DNA of 64,000 nt. Source: Clostridiales bacterium. GTDB lineage: Bacteria > Bacillota > Clostridia > Lachnospirales > Lachnospiraceae. Both the position numbers and the translations under genes were made by a program. Positions 49,535 through 59,257 of this stretch are shown in pieces. The stretch is taken from NCBI GenBank assembly GCA_012523775.1, contig JAAYTK010000015.1, positions 1 through 64,000 of the forward strand, given 5' to 3'. Position 1 is the first letter of the stretch. Each line of letters opens with the position of its first letter. The notes beneath the pieces were generated by a model that was given only the letters and a program-made list of their open reading frames with translations, was not told the DNA's origin and made no database searches.

Positions 49535-50297
49535 TGTTATAAAGTCATACACCATCCGTTATAAAGAGGATAATAAAATAACTATAGATTTTGCTGCGAA
49601 AGATGAAGAGCTGCAGGCCAAACGCTCAAGTCTTCTGGCACAAACACAGACCGAGGAAGGCTTTGAGGATGGACTCCAGGCATATGTAGTCGATCCCATA
49701 GTCACCGAGGAGGAGCAACAGAAGAAGGCCGAGTTAATAGTCGAGATGGCGAGAAAAGAGGCCGAGGCTATTCTTGAAGCGGCAAAGGACGAGGTTAAGA
49801 AGCTTAAGGAAGAAGCCATAGAAAACGCTGAGAAGCAAGGTTATGAAGAGGGTTTAAGAAGAGGAGAGCAGGAAATACAGCAACTTAAAAGCAGTCTTAT
49901 TGAGCAGAAGGAACTGCAAAAGCAAGAGTATCAGGAAATAATAGAGGGAATACAAGGTCAGGTAACCGAGCTTATAATTTCCTTGATTACTAAATTAACC
50001 GGTATTTTTGTCGAGGATAAGGCTGATATCATTCTATATTTGGTGGAAAAGGCATTGGCTGACGATGACAGTAAGGATTCTTATACATTACGGGTAAGTA
50101 GTGATGATAAGGATATCATTTTTTCTAAGAAAGAGTATATTGAGGGTATTATAGGAAGGGAAATACAGATTACCGTAGATCCTCAGCTTGGTAAAAATCA
50201 ATGCCTGATAGAGACTGAAAACAAAATAATTGACTGCAGTATGGATGTTCAGCTAAATAACTTAATAACAGACTTAAAGCTACTTTCAAGTGTTTAG
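49527..50297 (+). CDS. fliH: Flagellar assembly protein FliH
   Basis: Charged coiled-coil followed by FliH-like C-terminus; overlaps fliG, precedes fliI. Confidence 0.88.
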   Translation: MSNVIKSYTIRYKEDNKITIDFAAKDEELQAKRSSLLAQTQTEEGFEDGLQAYVVDPIVTEEEQQKKAELIVEMARKEAEAILEAAKDEVKKLKEEAIENAEKQGYEEGLRRGEQEIQQLKSSLIEQKELQKQEYQEIIEGIQGQVTELIISLITKLTGIFVEDKADIILYLVEKALADDDSKDSYTLRVSSDDKDIIFSKKEYIEGIIGREIQITVDPQLGKNQCLIETENKIIDCSMDVQLNNLITDLKLLSSV

Positions 50298-50375
50298 ATT
50301 TTACCTAATGATGACGATATACATGATGAGCATAATTTGCTTATCAATCGAGTGTTTCATAGAAAGCAGGAGTTT

Positions 50376-51683
50376 ATGAATGTCGTAAATTTTGATAAGT
50401 ACAGACAGCTTTTGGATAAGAATTATCATAAGGAATTTGGTAAAGTAATAAAAATGGTAGGTCTTACCCTGGAGGCAACGGGACCCAACTCCAATCTTAA
50501 TGATGTTTGTTATATAACTAATGAGAATAATGAAAGAAAATTGGCTGAGGTTGTGGGGTTTAGAGATAACAGGATTCTTCTCATGCCCTATGACGATATG
50601 ACCGGTGTTGGAATCGGAAGTATAGTTGAGAACACCGGAGGGTCATTTCGTGTTCCTGTAGGAGAAGAGCTTCTTGGAAGAACGCTGGACGGACTTGGGA
50701 ATCCCATTGACGGCTCCGACATTGAATGTACTACTTTTTATGAGGCAGAAGCGGCTCCTCCCGACCCGCTAAAGCGTAAACTAATCGAGGATGTTCTTCC
50801 TTTAGGAGTAAAAGCCGTAGACAGCATGCTAACGGTAGGTAAAGGCCAGAGAATCGGAATATTTGCCGGCAGTGGCGTAGGGAAAAGCACATTGCTGGGT
50901 ATGTTTGCAAGAAATACCAAGGCCGATATTAATGTTATAGCACTTATCGGAGAACGAGGCAGAGAAGTTCGGGAATTTATCGAAAGAGATTTAGGTGAAG
51001 AGGGATTAAAGCGTTCCGTGGTTGTTGTGGCAACCTCGGATAAACCTGCTTTAATACGTAAAAAGGCAGCAAAAACTGCCACGGCAATCGCAGAGTATTT
51101 TAGGGACCAAGGAAAGGACGTTCTTCTGATGATGGACTCGTTGACCAGGTTTTCCATGGCACAGCGGGAGATAGGATTAGCATCGGGAGAGCCACCGGTG
51201 TCCAGAGGATATACTCCGAGTGTATATACCGAGATGCCTAAGCTTCTGGAAAGGGCGGGTAATTCAGATAGAGGCTCGATAACCGGACTCTATACGGTAT
51301 TAGTCGACGGTGATGACTTTAACGAACCGATTTCAGATACGGCAAGAAGTATTTTAGACGGTCATATAATGCTTTCAAGAAAGCTTGCGAATAGGAATCA
51401 CTACCCTGCTATAGATGTACTGCAGAGTATTTCCCGAGTAATGAGTCAGATTATAACTCCTGAGCATAAGGAAGCTGCCGGAAGGTTAAAAAATATATTG
51501 GCGACTTATCAGGAAGCCGAGGACCTAATAAATATTGGAGCATATAAAAGCGGCTCTAATCCGAACATTGATTATGCAATCTCCAAGATTCAGCAGGTGA
51601 ATGAATTTCTTACTCAGGAAGTTGAGGATAAGATTACATTTGAGCAGGAGATTGCCATGTTAAAGGAGATTTTTGAAGAATAA
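50376..51683 (+). CDS. fliI: Flagellum-specific ATP synthase FliI
   Basis: GIFAGSGVGKSTLLGM, ALIGERGREVREFIERDLG, LLMMDSLTRFSMAQREIGLASGEPP. ATG 50376 has SD caggag. Confidence 0.97.
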   Translation: MNVVNFDKYRQLLDKNYHKEFGKVIKMVGLTLEATGPNSNLNDVCYITNENNERKLAEVVGFRDNRILLMPYDDMTGVGIGSIVENTGGSFRVPVGEELLGRTLDGLGNPIDGSDIECTTFYEAEAAPPDPLKRKLIEDVLPLGVKAVDSMLTVGKGQRIGIFAGSGVGKSTLLGMFARNTKADINVIALIGERGREVREFIERDLGEEGLKRSVVVVATSDKPALIRKKAAKTATAIAEYFRDQGKDVLLMMDSLTRFSMAQREIGLASGEPPVSRGYTPSVYTEMPKLLERAGNSDRGSITGLYTVLVDGDDFNEPISDTARSILDGHIMLSRKLANRNHYPAIDVLQSISRVMSQIITPEHKEAAGRLKNILATYQEAEDLINIGAYKSGSNPNIDYAISKIQQVNEFLTQEVEDKITFEQEIAMLKEIFEE

Positions 51684-52144
51684 TGAAGAAATTTCGCTAT
51701 AGCATGGAAAGTATTCTTAATATAAAGCTTAAGCTTGAGGATCAAGCGAAGCTTGCATATGCCAACGCCAGGAGCCGCCTTATTGCGGAGGAGGAAAAGC
51801 TTGAAGCTATGAAGCGAAAAAAGGCTTCCTATGAACAGCAGCAGCGTTCGCAAAGCAATAATAAGCTTAATATTATGAAAATGAAGCAGTTATCGGAAGC
51901 TATAGAAATTATGAAAATGAATATCAAGCAACAGGTCGTAGTTGTAAAAACGGCTGAACAGCGTTTGGAGATTGCAAGAATCCGTCTTAATGAAGCTATG
52001 ATTGAGAGAAAGACGCATGAGAGACTGAAGGAAAATGCATGGCATGAATATTTGATGGATGTCACAGCCGAGGAGCAAAAAGATATTGATGAGCTTAACA
52101 GCTTTAAACATAACGGCCTTCTGTTGCATGAGGAGGATAGATAA
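51683..52144 (+). CDS. fliJ: Flagellar export chaperone FliJ
   Basis: All-helical coiled coil KKFRYSMESILNIKLKLEDQAKLAYANA; after fliI. Confidence 0.88.
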   Translation: MKKFRYSMESILNIKLKLEDQAKLAYANARSRLIAEEEKLEAMKRKKASYEQQQRSQSNNKLNIMKMKQLSEAIEIMKMNIKQQVVVVKTAEQRLEIARIRLNEAMIERKTHERLKENAWHEYLMDVTAEEQKDIDELNSFKHNGLLLHEEDR

Positions 52145-52914
52145 TGGCAAGGAGAGACAAGGCTGATAGGGCAGAAAAAGAAGGCGGTAAGCTGTTAACG
52201 GTCTTGATTGCCTTATTGATAGTATTCATATGGTTCGCCATATTCGGACTACTGATTAAATTTGACGTAGGAGGCTTTGGCTCCGATATATTACGCCCTA
52301 TAATTAAGGATATTCCCCTAATCAATAAGCTGCTTCCTGATATATCCGAAGAGCAACTGGCTATCGAAAAGGACTATGCCTATAGCTCCTTAGCCGAAGC
52401 AGTGGCAAAGATTAAAGAGCTGGAAGCCACAATCAAAGAGATGGAGATTAAGAATAACGAAGAAGATGAGAAGTGGGCAGATTTACAGGCGGAACTGAAC
52501 AGACTTAAAATATTTGAAGAACAGCAAAGTGAATATGAGGAGAAGCAAAAGGAATTTGACAAGAAGGTAGTATTCGCAGAGGCTGCTCCAAGTATAGAGG
52601 AGTACAAGAAATTTTACGAGAGCATCAATCCTGCCAATGCAGAAGAGATTTACAGACAGGTAGTTGAGCAGCTACAGTATTCCGGAGCAATACAGGAAAA
52701 GGCTAATATTTATAAGAGCATGGATCCCGAAGCCGCAGCCAGAATACTTGAAACAATGACTGCCGATGTGGAAGCGGTGGCAAAGATTCTGTTAGCCATG
52801 AAACCAAAGGAAAGTGCGGCAATACTGGCTGAGATGGACCATGTTCTGGCGGCGAAAATAACAAAGAAGATGCTTGATATGGATGAAGAGCGATTGTCGC
52901 AGACCACACCATAG
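52144..52914 (+). CDS. MotE-like flagellar protein (TM + coiled coil + MgtE-N-like repeat)
   Basis: N-terminal TM; C-terminal YKSMDPEAAARILETMTADVEAVAKILLAMKPKESAAILAEMD. Confidence 0.85.
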   Translation: MARRDKADRAEKEGGKLLTVLIALLIVFIWFAIFGLLIKFDVGGFGSDILRPIIKDIPLINKLLPDISEEQLAIEKDYAYSSLAEAVAKIKELEATIKEMEIKNNEEDEKWADLQAELNRLKIFEEQQSEYEEKQKEFDKKVVFAEAAPSIEEYKKFYESINPANAEEIYRQVVEQLQYSGAIQEKANIYKSMDPEAAARILETMTADVEAVAKILLAMKPKESAAILAEMDHVLAAKITKKMLDMDEERLSQTTP

Positions 52915-53019
52915 TATGTATCCCGGTCACATCAGGGAGTAATTATATATCCCTGTTGAGATAAATATCAGGAAGCCATATTATTATGGCGACCACATAG
53001 AAAGGAGGGATGAGAGAGG

Positions 53020-54417
53020 ATGATGATGCAAAGCATACCTGTGCAAGCTTCCGGTATGGTTAACGGAGCCATGGGTTTTGCTGATATTGTCAGAAGGTCC
53101 GGAGAGAGTAAGTTTGAATTATTCCTTGACAACAGAATAAAGACGGAGACAAAGATTTCCGATAAAGCTAAAGCCGTCAATGTGGGCAAGGCGGACAGAA
53201 CTGACAATACAAGCCCGGAAAAATCCAACCAGATTAAGGATGCTGTTAAGGGTATTGTCAATACGGCTGTAGAGTCTGACAAAGGCTTGGAAAGCACAGT
53301 TAATGTTGATAATCAGCCTGTTGACGGACAGGAAGCTCCGGACCTAATGACATCGGATATAATGGAGCAGATTCTGGCAATGCTTGGTCAAATCAAAGAC
53401 ATTATAATGGAAAAGCTGGATTTGACTCCGGAAGAGCTGGATCAGATGATGACAGACTTGGGACTTGAGTTGACTGACCTGGTTGACCCACAGGCAATTA
53501 TGAAGCTTGTGTTGGTCAAGTACAATTCTACTGACCCTATGGCAATTGTTTTTGATGAACAGCTTACCAATACCTTCAAGGATTTACTCACGGCTGTGAA
53601 TGACATTCGAAAGGAAGCTAACCTTAAGCTTACTGATGAGGAGATTGAACTGCTTCTGGAGCAGAATACGGACACCTTTGATAATGAGATATCAGTAGAT
53701 GATATGGAAGCCGAGACCTTACAGTCAATGACAGGTTCAAAGCAGGACAAGGATGAATCTGAAGAAGTAAAGAACAGCACCATTTCACGCCAATCAGTAT
53801 CAGAAGACAGTGAAATCAGCAACCAAAATCATGTAGCAGCATCGAAGAACGTCAGCAAAGAGCGTAAGGAAGGTTCTGATAAGACGGACGGATACGAAGC
53901 GTTCCTTGATAAGCTGAGTGCGAATTATGATAAACACATAATTGAATTTAGCAATGATACCGTCAGGCTATATGAAATCAGGGATATAGCACAACAGATT
54001 ATCGAGCAAATACGAGTTATTATCAGTCCCGAACAGACATCCATGGAGCTTCAGTTATATCCTGAGCATCTTGGCAAAGTGAATCTTACCGTTAGTTCCA
54101 GAGAAGGTGTGATGACTGCACATTTTGTGGTACAGAACGAGATTGCCAAGGAAGCGGTAGAAGGACAGCTGATTACACTTAAGGAAACACTTGCACAACA
54201 GGGAATCAAGGTAGAAACCATCGAAGTTACGGTAGCCAGCTATACATTTGATCAAAGTCCGTACGATGAGGCCGAACAAAGCACGCAAAGCAAGCAAGGC
54301 ACAAGGCATAAGATTACCTTCGAAGAAGCTGTAGCCATGAGTGAGGACCCCATAGAGGAGACTGATACTAAGGATCCTTCAGGCAACATAGGTTATACCA
54401 TTGACTACACAGCTTAG
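53020..54417 (+). CDS. fliK: Flagellar hook-length control protein FliK
   Basis: C-terminal ELQLYPEHLGKVNLTVSSREGVMTAHFVVQNEIAKEAVEGQLITLKETLAQQGIKV. Confidence 0.93.
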   Translation: MMMQSIPVQASGMVNGAMGFADIVRRSGESKFELFLDNRIKTETKISDKAKAVNVGKADRTDNTSPEKSNQIKDAVKGIVNTAVESDKGLESTVNVDNQPVDGQEAPDLMTSDIMEQILAMLGQIKDIIMEKLDLTPEELDQMMTDLGLELTDLVDPQAIMKLVLVKYNSTDPMAIVFDEQLTNTFKDLLTAVNDIRKEANLKLTDEEIELLLEQNTDTFDNEISVDDMEAETLQSMTGSKQDKDESEEVKNSTISRQSVSEDSEISNQNHVAASKNVSKERKEGSDKTDGYEAFLDKLSANYDKHIIEFSNDTVRLYEIRDIAQQIIEQIRVIISPEQTSMELQLYPEHLGKVNLTVSSREGVMTAHFVVQNEIAKEAVEGQLITLKETLAQQGIKVETIEVTVASYTFDQSPYDEAEQSTQSKQGTRHKITFEEAVAMSEDPIEETDTKDPSGNIGYTIDYTA

Positions 54418-54443
54418 TAAAGTAATAAAAAAGGAGGAAGGCC

Positions 54444-55262
54444 ATGAGCGAATTAATTCAATCAGTAAAAAATGGCGTAATCGATCAAGTTAACAAAGCG
54501 GCTACAACCGAGAAAAAGGTAAACAACGAACTGGGTAAAGACGCATTTATGCAGCTACTGGTTACGCAGATGAAGTATCAGGATCCGCTTAACCCCAATA
54601 CGGACACCGAGTTCATTGCTCAACTGGCGACCTTTTCACAATTGGAGCAGATGCAGAATCTTGGGGCAATGACTTCTAATTCACAGGCATTAAGTCTGGT
54701 CGGAAAGAATGTTATTGTAAGAACAAAGAGTGAGACAGGAGCCATCACGGAAATCGGTGGAAAAGTGGATTTTGTAAACATGAGTAACGGTAAAGCACGT
54801 ATTTCCATAAACGGAAATCTTTATTCGGTGGATGATCTTGACAGCGTAATAGATGATATCTACATTCTGGAGAAGGGACGTCCCCGTGTGGTCAAAAAGG
54901 TTGAATTGGAATACGATGCTGAGAATCCGGAGGATTTAAGCTTCGATGTACATCTGGGTGAAGGAGATTCTATGGCGGATGATGTGGCAGTATTGATAGA
55001 CCAAACCTTACTCGATTCTTCGGTAATAACTCTGAAGGATAATAAGGTCACCATATCAAAATCCGTGTTTGAGAATGCACCAAACGGTACTTACAAGATA
55101 ACGGTAATATTCAATGATGTTCTTTTCACAACATCAAAGGATATGGTAAGTGTTACGGTTAAGAACTATGTAGAACAACCCAATGAACCTGATGTACCGG
55201 AGGAGCCCGAGGATATTGAGGAAACTGATGATAATGAGGACCTCGGGGATGACAACAATTAA
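54444..55262 (+). CDS. flgD: Flagellar hook capping protein FlgD with acidic C-terminal tail
   Basis: LGKDAFMQLLVTQMKYQDPLNPNTDTEFIAQLATFSQLEQMQNL. Confidence 0.95.
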   Translation: MSELIQSVKNGVIDQVNKAATTEKKVNNELGKDAFMQLLVTQMKYQDPLNPNTDTEFIAQLATFSQLEQMQNLGAMTSNSQALSLVGKNVIVRTKSETGAITEIGGKVDFVNMSNGKARISINGNLYSVDDLDSVIDDIYILEKGRPRVVKKVELEYDAENPEDLSFDVHLGEGDSMADDVAVLIDQTLLDSSVITLKDNKVTISKSVFENAPNGTYKITVIFNDVLFTTSKDMVSVTVKNYVEQPNEPDVPEEPEDIEETDDNEDLGDDNN

Positions 55263-55284
55263 CAAGCGGTAGATGGAGGTTATT

Positions 55285-55665
55285 ATGAATAACATGCCTA
55301 TTAACAAAATACCTTCCCAGCTGCCCGTTGCTAACAGAATTAACAGTAATACTATAGCAAAACCGTTAGCAGGGATACCCTTTCATGAGATACTGAAAGA
55401 AAAACAGGCCGGAGCATCTGAACTGAAATTCTCAAAGCATGCCAATGAAAGGCTTGCAAGCAGAAACATAGATCTGACAGATGATCAGTACAGACGGCTG
55501 GAAACAGGAGCAAAGAGAGCTTATGAGAAGGGAATTAAAGAATCGCTGGTAATGGTAGACAACCTTGCATTTATCGTTAATATTAAGAACAACACTGTTA
55601 TAACAGCGGTAAATGAAGGTGAAGAGAAAATTTTCACTAATATTGACGGTGCAGTAATCATATAA
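55285..55665 (+). CDS. Flagellar operon protein of the TIGR02530 type
   Basis: FHEILKEK...LKFSKHANERLASRNIDLTDDQYRRLETGAKRAYEKGIKESLVMVDNLAFIVNIKNNTVITAV; between flgD and flgE. ATG 55285 has SD ggagg. Confidence 0.88.
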   Translation: MNNMPINKIPSQLPVANRINSNTIAKPLAGIPFHEILKEKQAGASELKFSKHANERLASRNIDLTDDQYRRLETGAKRAYEKGIKESLVMVDNLAFIVNIKNNTVITAVNEGEEKIFTNIDGAVII

Positions 55666-55750
55666 TGCCGGACCTTTCGGAGGCTTTAGTATCCATGACT
55701 GACAGATTGGATACATATGGTTACAAAGCATACTTAGGAGGTCATTAATT

Positions 55751-57211
55751 ATGATGAGATCATTGTTTTCTGGTGTTTCCGGATTAAAGGTTCACCAGAC
55801 AAGAATGGACGTTATCGGTAATAACATTTCTAATGTTAATACCATAGGTTTTAAAGCAAGCACAGTAACTTTTTCTGATGTGTTTTATCAGACGACTCAA
55901 AGTGCATCAGGACCCAATGCTGCAACAGGTACCACCGGTCGTAATGCTATGCAGATCGGTCTCGGATCAAATGTTGCATCCATTACCTCGACAATAGGAA
56001 CCACCGGTGCTTCTCAAAGAACCGATAATCCCTTCGATGTTATGATAGAGGGAGAAGGGTTTTTTATAGTAAACTACGGCGGAACCAATTATTTTACTAA
56101 AGCAGGGTCTTTTGGAATAGATGCATACGGAACTCTATGTACGGCTGCGGGAGCTTCGGTTATGGGATGGCAGGTAGACCCAATGGATCCTACTAAGACC
56201 GTGGCAGACATAGTGTCACCACTGAACATCATGTCTCCGGAGAATATGTACGCACATCCCGAGGCTACGACAGCGGCATATATATCCGGTAATATTGACA
56301 GCAAAGACACTCAAATTGCCTATAACGCAACAGGAAAAATGGTTAACCTGAGCTTCTATGATAATATGGGACACAGCTATAAGGCAGACATAAGGGTAAG
56401 GCAGACTGCCGATGAAGGCACAAATGTTTACGCTGTGGATATATTAGACATTAAGGATGAGAAGGGAAAATCCATATTTGTTATTGAAGAAGTGGATGAG
56501 GACGGCAATGTAACATATGATGCTTCCGGTATTACCCGTATCAACTTCGGTGAAGCTACATATAATGCCACAGTAGATCAGACCACCGGTGCCGTTACCC
56601 TCACAGCTACGGAGAGTGTTCTTCTGACATTTAATGGTTCTAACGGAGCCTTCGTAAGCATAGGTGACGGAGATGCCGATTCCTCTAACGAAAGCGTAGA
56701 ACTTACAATAATAGCCGATGCGGGAGGCGACAATCCGTTTAGGCCTATAGATATCAATTTCTCCAAGGTTACCATGTATTCCAACAGCGGTAATTCCACA
56801 CTGGAAGCAAATAAAGGCAGCCTTGATGGAATCGGAGCCGGTAAGCAGGTAGGCTATATGACGGGAATAAGTATTGATGCTTCAGGTAAAATATACGGCA
56901 AATACGACAACGGTGACAGCAGGCTACTGGGCCAGATAGCCGTTGCGACCTTCTCCAATCCTGCGGGTTTGGAAGCTATCGGTAACAGCATGTATGCAGC
57001 TACTCAGAACTCCGGAGATTTTGACGGAATAGGTCAGGATCCCACACAGGGCGGAGGTAGTCTGACAACCGGTGTTTTGGAGATGTCGAACGTGGATTTA
57101 TCGGCACAGTTTACCGATATGATTACTACACAGAGAGGCTTCCAGGCAAACTCCAGAATAATTACAACATCAGATTCTCTTTTAGAGGAATTGATAAATC
57201 TTAAGAGATAA
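55751..57211 (+). CDS. flgE: Flagellar hook protein FlgE
   Basis: MRSLFSGVSGLKVHQTRMDVIGNNISNVNTIGFK ... ANSRIITTSDSLLEELINLKR. Confidence 0.95.
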   Translation: MMRSLFSGVSGLKVHQTRMDVIGNNISNVNTIGFKASTVTFSDVFYQTTQSASGPNAATGTTGRNAMQIGLGSNVASITSTIGTTGASQRTDNPFDVMIEGEGFFIVNYGGTNYFTKAGSFGIDAYGTLCTAAGASVMGWQVDPMDPTKTVADIVSPLNIMSPENMYAHPEATTAAYISGNIDSKDTQIAYNATGKMVNLSFYDNMGHSYKADIRVRQTADEGTNVYAVDILDIKDEKGKSIFVIEEVDEDGNVTYDASGITRINFGEATYNATVDQTTGAVTLTATESVLLTFNGSNGAFVSIGDGDADSSNESVELTIIADAGGDNPFRPIDINFSKVTMYSNSGNSTLEANKGSLDGIGAGKQVGYMTGISIDASGKIYGKYDNGDSRLLGQIAVATFSNPAGLEAIGNSMYAATQNSGDFDGIGQDPTQGGGSLTTGVLEMSNVDLSAQFTDMITTQRGFQANSRIITTSDSLLEELINLKR

Positions 57212-57231
57212 TTCTCTATAGTAATGTATTT

Positions 57232-57258
57232 ATGGGTGGCAGTTATGCTGCCACCCAT
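57232..57258 (+). other. Perfect 11-bp hairpin between flgE and flbD (no U-tract)
   Basis: ATGGGTGGCAG - ttatg - CTGCCACCCAT. Confidence 0.85.
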
Positions 57259-57311
57259 TCTCTAAATCCTGCTACGAATACTATGGAGTGCCTAAATGAT
57301 TGGAGGGATTA

Positions 57312-57506
57312 ATGGTGATTGAGGTAACAAGACTAAATAATACAAAGCTTACCATAAATGCAGAACTTATTGAAAGAGTTGAAGAGCTGCCGGATACTGT
57401 TATAAAATTAACCACAGGTAACAAGATAATCGTAAAAGAAAGTAGACAAGAGGTAAAAAATTTAGTAATATTATACAAAAAAGAGATATTATGCAGAGAT
57501 TTGTAG
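57312..57506 (+). CDS. flbD: FlbD/SwrD-family flagellar protein
   Basis: MVIEVTRLNNTKLTINAELIERVEELPDTVIKLTTGNKIIVKES, before motA. Confidence 0.93.
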   Translation: MVIEVTRLNNTKLTINAELIERVEELPDTVIKLTTGNKIIVKESRQEVKNLVILYKKEILCRDL

Positions 57507-57549
57507 AATGCTTTATACATAAATTGTAGAAAATACATAAGGATGGAAG

Positions 57550-58356
57550 GTGGCTGTTTTGGATTTTGCGTCCATTTTAGGATTGGTGTTGTGTGCAATT
57601 GTTGTTATATACGGAATTGTCTTCGGGCAACATATTTCCGTTTTGGGAGATTTCTTTGATGTCTCGTCGATTTTAATTACATTTGGTGGCGCTTTATGTT
57701 GCGTACTTATTATGTCACCGAGTATTAAAGGATTTATGAATTATCTTAAAAGCTTTACACTTATTTTAAAGGTTCAGCCAACTAATGAAGAAGAAACTAT
57801 TAAGCAGATTATCTCCTTATCAAATATTGCCAGAAAGGAAGGTCTTCTGGCTCTTGAGGAGGCTGCGAACAATATAGATGATGAATTCCTGAAAAAGGGA
57901 GTATTATTAATCGTAGACGGAACAGATCCCGAACTGGTTAGGAGTATCTTGGAGACAGAGTTGAATTGTATAGAGGACAGGCATGCTAACGTGGTCGGAT
58001 TCTGGGAGTCGCTTGCGGCTATGGGTCCTGCATGGGGTATGATAGGTACCCTTATAGGACTGATTAATATGCTGCAAAAAATGGATGATCCGAAAACAAT
58101 CGGACCTGCAATGGCTGTTGCATTGATAACTACGTTCTACGGTGCGGTTTTGGCTAACTGGATATGTATACCGATAGCAACAAAGCTAAAATCTAAAAAT
58201 TCCAGTGAAGTTATGGTTAAGGAGTTAATGGTAGAAGGTCTGCTTTCTATACAGGCAGGTGAGAATCCAAGAGTAATAGAGGAGAAACTAAAATCCTTCT
58301 TGTCACCGGCACGTAGGGAGGCATTCAGGGAAGAAAGCGGTGAAGATATTGGCTAG
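57550..58356 (+). CDS. motA: Flagellar motor stator protein MotA
   Basis: Four TM regions, GSLIGL-type segment AWGMIGTLIGLINMLQ. TTG 57559 is an alternative start with better SD spacing. Confidence 0.94.
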   Translation: MAVLDFASILGLVLCAIVVIYGIVFGQHISVLGDFFDVSSILITFGGALCCVLIMSPSIKGFMNYLKSFTLILKVQPTNEEETIKQIISLSNIARKEGLLALEEAANNIDDEFLKKGVLLIVDGTDPELVRSILETELNCIEDRHANVVGFWESLAAMGPAWGMIGTLIGLINMLQKMDDPKTIGPAMAVALITTFYGAVLANWICIPIATKLKSKNSSEVMVKELMVEGLLSIQAGENPRVIEEKLKSFLSPARREAFREESGEDIG

Positions 58357-59221
58357 AAAGAAAAGGGAAGAAGCACCTTCGGGAGGTAATGCTCCTTGGT
58401 TGAATACCTTTGCAGACTTAATGAATCTGTTGCTCTGCTTTTTTGTTATGCTCTTTGCTATGTCTGAGGTGGATGCCGAAAAATTCCAGCATATTGCCAT
58501 ATCTTTGTCCAATTCCATAGGTATATTTGACGGAGGAGGGAAGGCATTCGGTGATGGACCGTTGATATCATCCGGTATGTCTCAGCTTAATGAATTGGAC
58601 AAATACACAACAAGCATGGGAAAGCAGGGTCATGAAACCAAGATAGAAAACGAGGGTGATTATGATCCCACGACCAAGGAGAATACAGAGGATGCTGATT
58701 TTGAGGGCAGTCTTAGCGAAGCTTTAGAATTGATGAAGGAAAAGATGCAAGAGGTATCTGACGATATGTACAGTACCGTAGAAGAACTTACACAGGAATA
58801 TAGTCTGGGAGATTATGTAGAGCTTAGCATTGACCCTGAATTCAGATATGTTCAGCTAACCATGAAGGGTTCGATTCTGTTTGATTCAGGAAAAGCGAAT
58901 ATAAAATCTGAAGCCAGACCGATTCTTTCTAAGATTGGTGATATTCTAACCAATTTTGACGGATACATTATTGAGATTATCGGGCACACAGATGACAGAC
59001 CAATGACAAGCCCAACCTTTAAGGATAATAACTGGTTGTCTTCCGCAAGAGCGTTAAATGCTGCCGAATTTCTAATAGAAAACAACAATCTTGATCCTCG
59101 GAATCTTAAGTATTCCGGAAGAGGGGAGTATGAGCCGATTGCCGACAATACTACCTCAGAGGGAAGAGCCAAGAACAGAAGAATCGAAATCAGGATTTTC
59201 AATGAGTATAGTGGAAGATAA
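58340..59221 (+). CDS. motB: Flagellar motor stator protein MotB (OmpA-like domain)
   Basis: PWLNTFADLMNLLLCFFVMLFAMS (plug/TM with catalytic-type Asp), IEIIGHTDDRP; overlaps motA. Confidence 0.94.
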   Translation: MKILARKKREEAPSGGNAPWLNTFADLMNLLLCFFVMLFAMSEVDAEKFQHIAISLSNSIGIFDGGGKAFGDGPLISSGMSQLNELDKYTTSMGKQGHETKIENEGDYDPTTKENTEDADFEGSLSEALELMKEKMQEVSDDMYSTVEELTQEYSLGDYVELSIDPEFRYVQLTMKGSILFDSGKANIKSEARPILSKIGDILTNFDGYIIEIIGHTDDRPMTSPTFKDNNWLSSARALNAAEFLIENNNLDPRNLKYSGRGEYEPIADNTTSEGRAKNRRIEIRIFNEYSGR

Positions 59222-59257
59222 TTGATTTAAAATAAAGCCAAAAAGGGGAGACCTAAA

